Assembly: GCF_009392895.1 (NCBI RefSeq)
Contig: NZ_CP045488.1
Coordinates: forward strand, 744,001-808,000
Length of the DNA: 64,000 nucleotides
Reading direction: 5' to 3'
From: Natronorubrum aibiense
GTDB taxonomy: Archaea > Halobacteriota > Halobacteria > Halobacteriales > Natrialbaceae
Positions 58,848 to 64,000 of this stretch are shown in pieces. Position 1 is the stretch's first letter; each line of letters starts with the position of its first letter. The notes under the pieces are model-generated. The model saw only the letters and a list, made by a program, of their open reading frames with translations, made no database searches and had not been told where the DNA came from. The position numbers and the translations under genes are program-made.

Positions 58848-59420
58848 ATGACGGAATCGATTGACCCAGCTGTCCCACTCGACAGCCACGAGTCAGTCAC
58901 GTGGACCGGTCGTCCGCGGATTACGACCGCACTTCCAGCAGTCACAACTGGATTGCTGGTCATCGCCTTCGGGGCCGTCAGCAGTCTGTTGGATGAGACG
59001 CTACTCTTTCTCGCAGTCGTTCCAATCGGCGTAGCAATCCCCCTCTGGAAGTATCTAGCTATACAGGGCACGCAGTACGTGATAACGGACCACGCACTCT
59101 ACGTGAAACGTGGGGTAATGTCCCGACATGTTACACAGGCCACCCTCGAAACGGTCCAGAACAGTGCCTATAGCCAAGATATTACAGGATCGATGTTCGG
59201 GTACGGCTCCGTCGAGTTCGAGATCGCTGGTGGGAATGACCTCTCATTTCAGGCGATAGACGAACCCCGTGAAATTCGGTCACTCGTCGATCGAGCAGCA
59301 TCGAACACCGACGGACTTGGTGGGAACGATGGGCAAGAGTCGGATATTCCTGGCAATTTGACTCAGTGGCAGCGGATCCGGGATGAGATCCGAGAGATTC
59401 ACACGACGATCGAAGATTAG
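58848..59420 (+). CDS. bacterial-PH-domain membrane protein 2
   Basis: A 190-residue paralogue of the preceding protein: TQYVITDHALYVKRGVMSRHVTQATLETVQNSAYSQD aligns directly with it, and the C-terminus again ends in a short helix (RIRDEIREIHTTIED). Two hydrophobic segments lie at about 28-65. Co-transcribed; probably forms a heteromer with protein 1. It ends 4 bases into the convergent GIDE-like gene. Confidence 0.85.
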   Translation: MTESIDPAVPLDSHESVTWTGRPRITTALPAVTTGLLVIAFGAVSSLLDETLLFLAVVPIGVAIPLWKYLAIQGTQYVITDHALYVKRGVMSRHVTQATLETVQNSAYSQDITGSMFGYGSVEFEIAGGNDLSFQAIDEPREIRSLVDRAASNTDGLGGNDGQESDIPGNLTQWQRIRDEIREIHTTIED

Positions 59421-60166
59421 AGTAATACAAGCACGAGACCGAGTAGAACAACGAATACACCAATACTGAGTCCGATAAGTGAAGTCTTGGCCATTCGAAG
59501 GAGCGTCTGACCAGCCGAAAGATCCGAGACGACAAGTGGGTCGACGCCGTTCCCTGTCTCGGTAATCCGGCCGACGATAGTGACGTTATCACCGGGCATC
59601 ACACACTGTTCGCTGTAGCGGCGGGTCCCAAGCGACAGAGCCCTCGTAATCGGCCGAAAGGGGGATGGTGGTGACCGCCAGTGAGTCGCCACCGGGACTG
59701 CTGCGGTGTTCTGCTCAAACCGTGCGATCCGCTCCGGAGGTTTATCGTTCGACGGAACGGTCGCGACAGTAGTGCGTTTGAGTGTTACTGTGTGTGCTGG
59801 CTCAACGATGTCAACTGTAGCCTCGGGTGTACGGACACGGAACGTGTCCGAACCCGCCAACTCGTGTATCGTTACGAACCACGGAAGCAAGTACGGACTC
59901 AGTCGGCGTTCTTCAACAGCGTATCGGAGGGCCAGACAGTCGTTTCCACTAAAGGGAGCGGTCAGGAGATCGGCGTCGCCCTGTTGGGCTGTTCCGGAGA
60001 CACGCACAAGTACCCCAGACGCTGTTTCGTTGAGTGTTGAGATAGGCTCTGCTCTATAGATGCTGGTCGCACGCCAGACATACCGTCCACTGAATGCGAG
60101 GACGACTGCCCCGACAACAGCGAGACCACCGCCGAACACCTGACTTCCGGAGAGTCCGAAGACCAT
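59417..60166 (-). CDS. GIDE-domain-like membrane protein
   Basis: About 249 residues with a membrane helix at each end (about 6-28 and 225-248) and a beta-rich middle: VLVRVSGTAQQGDADLLTAPFSGNDCLALRYAVEERR and YSEQCVMPGDNVTIVGRITE are reminiscent of the GIDE domain of eukaryotic MULAN/MAPL and its prokaryotic homologues. No RING domain. Start ATG 60166 chosen; longer starts add a hydrophilic tail without support. Convergent with the PH-domain pair, overlapping it by 4 bases. Confidence 0.65.
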   Translation of the reverse strand: MVFGLSGSQVFGGGLAVVGAVVLAFSGRYVWRATSIYRAEPISTLNETASGVLVRVSGTAQQGDADLLTAPFSGNDCLALRYAVEERRLSPYLLPWFVTIHELAGSDTFRVRTPEATVDIVEPAHTVTLKRTTVATVPSNDKPPERIARFEQNTAAVPVATHWRSPPSPFRPITRALSLGTRRYSEQCVMPGDNVTIVGRITETGNGVDPLVVSDLSAGQTLLRMAKTSLIGLSIGVFVVLLGLVLVLL

Positions 60167-60423
60167 ATAGAACATGGAACAGTATTTCGTATAGATCTGT
60201 TGACTATTTGCCGGATCTCCAGATCGGTAGCCGATAGGCAAACCGTACTGACCACAGTTGACGAACCAACACAGTCACTCCTCATTGAGGACCTCTCAAA
60301 GCAGCTGTGTTGAATCACTAGACGACGGCGGGAGAGGTCGCTAAATCAAAGGTGTTGAAGCAGGAGAGTCGAGTTGTCCATGGCCCAAATCTCCCGCTTC
60401 ATTGGGGAAGTTGTGCCGGTCGC

Positions 60424-60777
60424 TCAAAGAGTCTGGTCAACTTCTTCGTGCACCGATTCACCCTTCCCGGGCTTCGATTCCCATTCCCACTCATCTTCGG
60501 CTCTAATACGTCCGTCGTCGAGAAGTTCGACGTCACCGATGGAGTGGCCGGTAGCGGTTTCGTTTTCTACATTTATTTGGGTGTATCGGATGTCCCACTG
60601 TTCCCCGTCGAAGGTTCCAACCAAATGTCCGTCCACAACACTGCCACCAGAATAGTTCGCGTATATTCGTTCGCCGTTCTGCTCGAAGTGAAAGACGGTA
60701 TCTGCCCCCACTTCTCCGCCTTCATCATTTGTAACGCCAGCAAGTGTCCGTCCATCCAGTGAAATCTCGTCTGTCAT
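60424..60777 (-). CDS. small conserved protein (n-acetylglutamate-synthase-like annotation family)
   Basis: A 117-residue beta-rich protein. SLDGRTLAGVTNDEGGEVGADTVFHFEQNGE, IYANYSGGSVVDGHLVGTF and GHSIGDVELLDDGRIRAEDEWEWES match a widespread family of small bacterial and haloarchaeal proteins that databases name n-acetylglutamate synthase without proof. It has no acetyltransferase motif, so I would not trust the enzyme name. Confidence 0.75.
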   Translation of the reverse strand: MTDEISLDGRTLAGVTNDEGGEVGADTVFHFEQNGERIYANYSGGSVVDGHLVGTFDGEQWDIRYTQINVENETATGHSIGDVELLDDGRIRAEDEWEWESKPGKGESVHEEVDQTL

Positions 60778-60920
60778 ACGCTACCCGTGTCAACTCCGCG
60801 AATAATACTTCCGGTGTTCCATTCGCACGGATAGTGATCGAACTGCCTGGTTCAGTTTCAGGTACGATTCTGAATAAAGAAATCTCGCTACTCTCTACTG
60901 CTAAGGGGTCCGCTCCCGTT

Positions 60921-61865
60921 GTGAGGGATGTGACCAGTGCTCCACCACCGGTGGAAGTCGACGGCCTGACGAAGTATTACGGCGACGTTCGGGGCGTCGA
61001 AGATCTCACGTTTAGCGTCGAGTCTGGAGAGATCTTTGGTTTTCTCGGGCCGAACGGCGCTGGCAAGTCAACGGCGATTCGCGTCCTGCTTGGCCTGTTA
61101 AAGCCCACCGACGGGCAGGCCCGGATACTGGGTCGTGACGTCACCGACCGGAACGAACTACGTAATGCAAAGCAGCAGTTGGGGTATCTACCGAGTGACG
61201 TTTCCTTCTACGATCGCGTCACGGGAGCGACGGTTCTCGATTACTTCGGACGCATTCGTGGTGAGCAGCGCCGAACGGAACTCCTCGAGCGATTTCCCGT
61301 CCCTCTCGATCGGAACGTCAAGGCCTACTCGAGTGGGAACAGACAGAAACTCGCCATCGTCGCGACGTTCATGCACGACCCCGAGCTGGCGATCATGGAC
61401 GAGCCGACGTCGGGACTGGACCCGCTCGTGCAAAACGAGTTCTACGCCTTACTCGAGGAGCGCCAGGAGCGGGGCCAGACGAGTTTCTTTTCCTCACACG
61501 TCTTGAGTGAGGTTCGCCGTGTCTGTGACCGCGTCGGAATCATTAGAGACGGACAGCTGATCGAACTCGACACTGTCACGAACATCCTCGAAGCGGGCGG
61601 AACGGTCGTTACGGTGCGCTTGGCCGAAGAGCCGCCGGTGTCAGCGCTCGAGGTGCCGGGCACCGGCCACGCCGAACGGATCGATGACGCGTATCGGCTC
61701 GTTCTCTCACGGGAGTTCGATCCGCTGATCGATCGATTGCACGAGTACACAGTGCTCGATCTGGAGGTTCGAGAAGCGTCGATCGAGGACGTATTCATGC
61801 ACTTCTACGGCGATGCTGACGATGGCGAATCCATAGAGACGTCAGCGCATTCGAGCGAGTCCTGA
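60921..61865 (+). CDS. ABC exporter ATP-binding protein (DrrA/CcmA type)
   Basis: ATPase of about 314 residues. Walker A GPNGAGKST (about 46-54), Q-loop QLGYLPSD, ABC signature YSSGNRQKLAI, Walker B LAIMDEPTSGLDPL and switch His in SSHVLSEV are all intact. The C-terminal DrrA-like tail is present (VTVRLAEEP ... EASIEDVFMHFYGD). GTG 60921 is the likely start (GTG 60930 is possible); the longer open frame from 60744 overlaps the divergent gene. Partner permease: the ABC-2 gene at 63287, with an opposite-strand gene between them. Confidence 0.92.
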   Translation: MRDVTSAPPPVEVDGLTKYYGDVRGVEDLTFSVESGEIFGFLGPNGAGKSTAIRVLLGLLKPTDGQARILGRDVTDRNELRNAKQQLGYLPSDVSFYDRVTGATVLDYFGRIRGEQRRTELLERFPVPLDRNVKAYSSGNRQKLAIVATFMHDPELAIMDEPTSGLDPLVQNEFYALLEERQERGQTSFFSSHVLSEVRRVCDRVGIIRDGQLIELDTVTNILEAGGTVVTVRLAEEPPVSALEVPGTGHAERIDDAYRLVLSREFDPLIDRLHEYTVLDLEVREASIEDVFMHFYGDADDGESIETSAHSSES

Positions 61866-61903
61866 TCGTAGCGGCTCAGCGACGCACCAGCTTCGGATGC
61901 AAC

Positions 61904-63043
61904 TCACCGCCTGCGGAGCCACCAGATCGCCGCGAGTACGAACACGACCGCGACGGCGACGAACGGGCCGATAGAATCGACGTCGGTCTCCTCGTCGGTG
62001 TCGGTAATCGAGACTGGATACGGTGACGGGGTTGTGCTCGTTCGCTCGCCGGAACCGGTGTCGTACGTGAGCGAAATCGCAACGTTAGTCGACGTCTCGA
62101 TCGCGTCGGACGACGACTCGAGACCAAACCGAACCGCTGTTGACTCGCCCGACTCGAGCGTCCCGACGTACGCCGTCGGTGATTCGCTCGACAGAGGTGG
62201 CCCGACCTCCAGCGTAGCAACGATACCCGTGATCGTTTCGTTTCCGTCGTTCGTCACCCGTGCTTCGTAGACGGCGTCGCTGTCGACCGGCACGTCGGTC
62301 TCGACTGGCGTGATCTCGAGCGGGTGGGCGTCGTCAACGTCGATCCCGAGCACTGATGGGCCACTGGTTTCGGCGGGTTCATCGTCGCCATTGTCATCGT
62401 CATCATCGTCGTCGACGCGGTACTGGACGGTCGCGAACAGCGGGTACGTCCCTGAATCGACTCTGGAAGCCGTGACGTCGATGTCGAACTGCTCCGTCTC
62501 ACCGTCCTGCAGTTCTTCGAAATAGACCGACTGCGTCGCCTGCGGCGCGGTGGGCGAGCCAAGCGTCACCGACCCGTCCGGCGCTTGGAACGTCACGACG
62601 ACGTCAGTCACGTCTTCGTCGCCGTCGTTCGTCACCTCAAGGTCGATCGTCGTCGTATCGCCCGCTCGGACGGATTGATCGTCGTCAATTTCGACGATGA
62701 CGTCACCTTCGGGTCCTTGCACCGGAAACGAATCGATCGTCGAGGGCGCTTGGGGGAACTCCTCCGGGACGTCTTCGGTGGGCAATGGCGTCGGGGATTC
62801 GTTTTCGGGACGTTGCTCAGGGGGCAACGCCCCGTCGTCGCCTGCGGCGGCCGAGTCGTTCACTTCCGTCTCGTTTCCGGGTTGGTCTTCTTGAACCTGT
62901 AGATACCCAGCCGTGGCCGTGTCACTGCTCGCAGCTGCAACGGGTGTCGCGACGCCGCAGAATCCGACGAGGACGAGCACGAGGCAGCCAACAGCGATTC
63001 GGTGTCGCCGACGCTGCTGCGGGGTGGCACCCTCCCTCGTCAT
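61904..63043 (-). CDS. secreted, membrane-anchored NEW3/CARDB-type surface protein
   Basis: A 379-residue protein with a Sec signal (about residues 15-37), an acidic low-complexity linker, two Ig-like NEW3/CARDB repeats (DQSVRAGDTTTIDLEVTNDGDEDVTDVVV and DSDAVYEARVTNDGNETITGIVATL), a poly-Asp stretch and a C-terminal membrane helix followed by RRR. This is the layout of COG1361-like S-layer-associated proteins that often stand beside ABC exporters. It may be a substrate or an extracellular adaptor of the exporter around it. Confidence 0.82.
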   Translation of the reverse strand: MTREGATPQQRRRHRIAVGCLVLVLVGFCGVATPVAAASSDTATAGYLQVQEDQPGNETEVNDSAAAGDDGALPPEQRPENESPTPLPTEDVPEEFPQAPSTIDSFPVQGPEGDVIVEIDDDQSVRAGDTTTIDLEVTNDGDEDVTDVVVTFQAPDGSVTLGSPTAPQATQSVYFEELQDGETEQFDIDVTASRVDSGTYPLFATVQYRVDDDDDDDNGDDEPAETSGPSVLGIDVDDAHPLEITPVETDVPVDSDAVYEARVTNDGNETITGIVATLEVGPPLSSESPTAYVGTLESGESTAVRFGLESSSDAIETSTNVAISLTYDTGSGERTSTTPSPYPVSITDTDEETDVDSIGPFVAVAVVFVLAAIWWLRRR

Positions 63044-63286
63044 TCAGTGGTGAAATGAACGAGCGGTGGATAAATCACACAATCCGTTGCACGGACGAAC
63101 GACCGAGTTACCGGATTCGTATCAACGTAAGTGATCGTTACATCCGCTTTTTGTCTCGAGTATCGCACGCCGGCAGCCCTGTGGGCGGTCAGAGATGCGG
63201 TTCGACGTCCGATACCGACCGCGTTCGTCTCGTGCGCTAATATACAAGGTGCGGGCTCTCGTTAGCCGATACATCCTCTGAGGTCC

Positions 63287-64000
63287 ATGCTCGATATTAC
63301 GTCGTTCGAGGCCGGTCGCCGACTCCGTGGCTCGCTGTTACTGTCCGGTGCGTTGATCGCCTTGATCGTCCTCACGATTGCGCTGTTCCCATCGATTCAG
63401 GAGACCGGTGCCGACCTCGACGCCTACCTCGAGTCGCTCCCGCCCGAAGCGGCACGTGCGTTCGTCGGCAACGTGACCACGCTGACGACGATCGAGGGTT
63501 ATCTCGTCTCGCAACTGTACCAGTTCGGCTGGGTGTTGTTGCTCGCGATCTACTACGCGTACGCTGCCGCGTCGACGATCGCCGGAGAGGTCGAACGCGG
63601 GACGATCGACATGACCCTGACGTTGCCGATCTCCCGCACTCGATTCGTCGTTGGCAAGTTTCTGTCGCTCGTTCCCGGCGTCGTTCTCGTCAACGCGATC
63701 ACGTTCGTTGCGGTTTTGATCGGCGTCGAAGCCGTCGGCGAATCGATCGATGTCGCGGATCTGTTTGCGGTCCACGCCTACTCGATCGCGTACTTGCTGG
63801 CCTGTGCTGGAATCGGGCTGCTCGCTTCCGTCGCGTTCGACTCCGTCCGTCGGGCACAGACCGTCGGTGCTGGTGCTGTCTTCGGTTTGTTCTTGCTCGA
63901 TACGTTCACGTTCGATACCGACTACGACTACCTCGGGGACGTTGCGTTCTCGCGGTATTTCGATCCCGGTGCGATTCTCGTCGACGGCGACATCGCGTGG
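63287..64000 (+). CDS. ABC-2 type permease, 3' end outside the window
   Basis: The first 238 residues of an ABC-2 exporter permease: MLDITSFEAGRRLRGSLLL, a large outer loop (about 38-75), YYAYAAASTIAGEVERGTIDMTLTLPISRTRFV (the ABC-2 signature, about 89-121), and at least five membrane segments. ATG 63287 follows an AGGT ribosome site. It should pair with the ATPase at 60921. Confidence 0.9.
   Translation, partial: MLDITSFEAGRRLRGSLLLSGALIALIVLTIALFPSIQETGADLDAYLESLPPEAARAFVGNVTTLTTIEGYLVSQLYQFGWVLLLAIYYAYAAASTIAGEVERGTIDMTLTLPISRTRFVVGKFLSLVPGVVLVNAITFVAVLIGVEAVGESIDVADLFAVHAYSIAYLLACAGIGLLASVAFDSVRRAQTVGAGAVFGLFLLDTFTFDTDYDYLGDVAFSRYFDPGAILVDGDIAW

Overview
This is a haloarchaeal chromosome window. 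The 16S rRNA has the standard haloarchaeal 5' end, and one strand carries a 16S - tRNA-Ala(TGC) - 23S - 5S - 5S operon. Proteins are acidic, codons end mostly in G/C, Tat-type lipoprotein signals are common, and the window holds Orc1/Cdc6, TBP and an Lrp/AsnC regulator. The 16S looks closest to the Natrialbales (Natrinema/Haloterrigena-like). That is an impression from memory, not from an alignment.

Layout. 0-1 kb: end of a zinc alcohol dehydrogenase. 1.3-3.5 kb: an orc1/cdc6 gene flanked on both sides by inverted ORB-like repeats, a candidate replication origin. 3.6-6 kb: ArsR-like regulator, a frameshifted Fic remnant and a tyrosine integrase. 6-15 kb: ordinary chromosomal genes (ion channel, RNase J, amphi-Trp protein, FNT transporter, Lrp regulator, MFS permease, multicopper oxidase). 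15.1-21.7 kb: an AT-richer, decayed accessory stretch with a restriction-type reader protein broken by one TAG codon, an acyltransferase, duplicated gene relics, a plasmid-like mini-operon cut by a TnpB end, and a 180-bp MITE-like element. 21.7-31.9 kb: PAP2 phosphatase and peptide-type binding lipoprotein, TBP, SdpI-like protein, metallo-beta-lactamase fold hydrolase, DsrE protein, polysaccharide deacetylase, FAD oxidase, CBS protein. 32.4-37.9 kb: the rRNA operon, with both bulge-helix-bulge processing stems visible and two 5S genes, each preceded by a covarying tRNA-like element. 38-41 kb: hypothetical genes and a TnpB 3' remnant. 41.3-43.1 kb: nitrite/sulfite reductase.

43.4-56.6 kb is the most coherent block. 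Five palindromes of the form TTTTAGG-n4-CCTAAAA, which resemble DtxR/IdeR-family iron boxes, stand in front of a UPF0104 flippase-like protein, a GT75 (reversibly glycosylated polypeptide / UDP-arabinopyranose mutase-like) protein, an Fe(III)-type binding lipoprotein, a GT2 polyprenyl-phosphate glycosyltransferase, and a gluconate-2-dehydrogenase-subunit-3/GMC oxidoreductase pair. An NDP-sugar epimerase, a GT39-like membrane transferase, a DUF4397 surface protein and a two-domain iron ABC permease lie among them. I read this as an iron-starvation-induced module that couples ferric iron import to remodelling of a surface glycan. It is the best candidate for an undescribed system here.

56.7-64 kb: universal stress protein, a VapBC-type toxin-antitoxin pair, two bacterial-PH-domain proteins with a GIDE-like membrane protein, a small conserved protein, and an ABC-2 exporter whose ATPase and permease genes are separated by an opposite-strand surface protein gene. 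The permease runs off the window.

Four decayed IS200/IS605 (IS1341-type) remnants (20.5, 26.5, 39.7 and 51.3 kb) are all reduced to tnpB 3' ends. No CRISPR array was seen. The only complete tRNA gene seen is tRNA-Ala in the rRNA operon.
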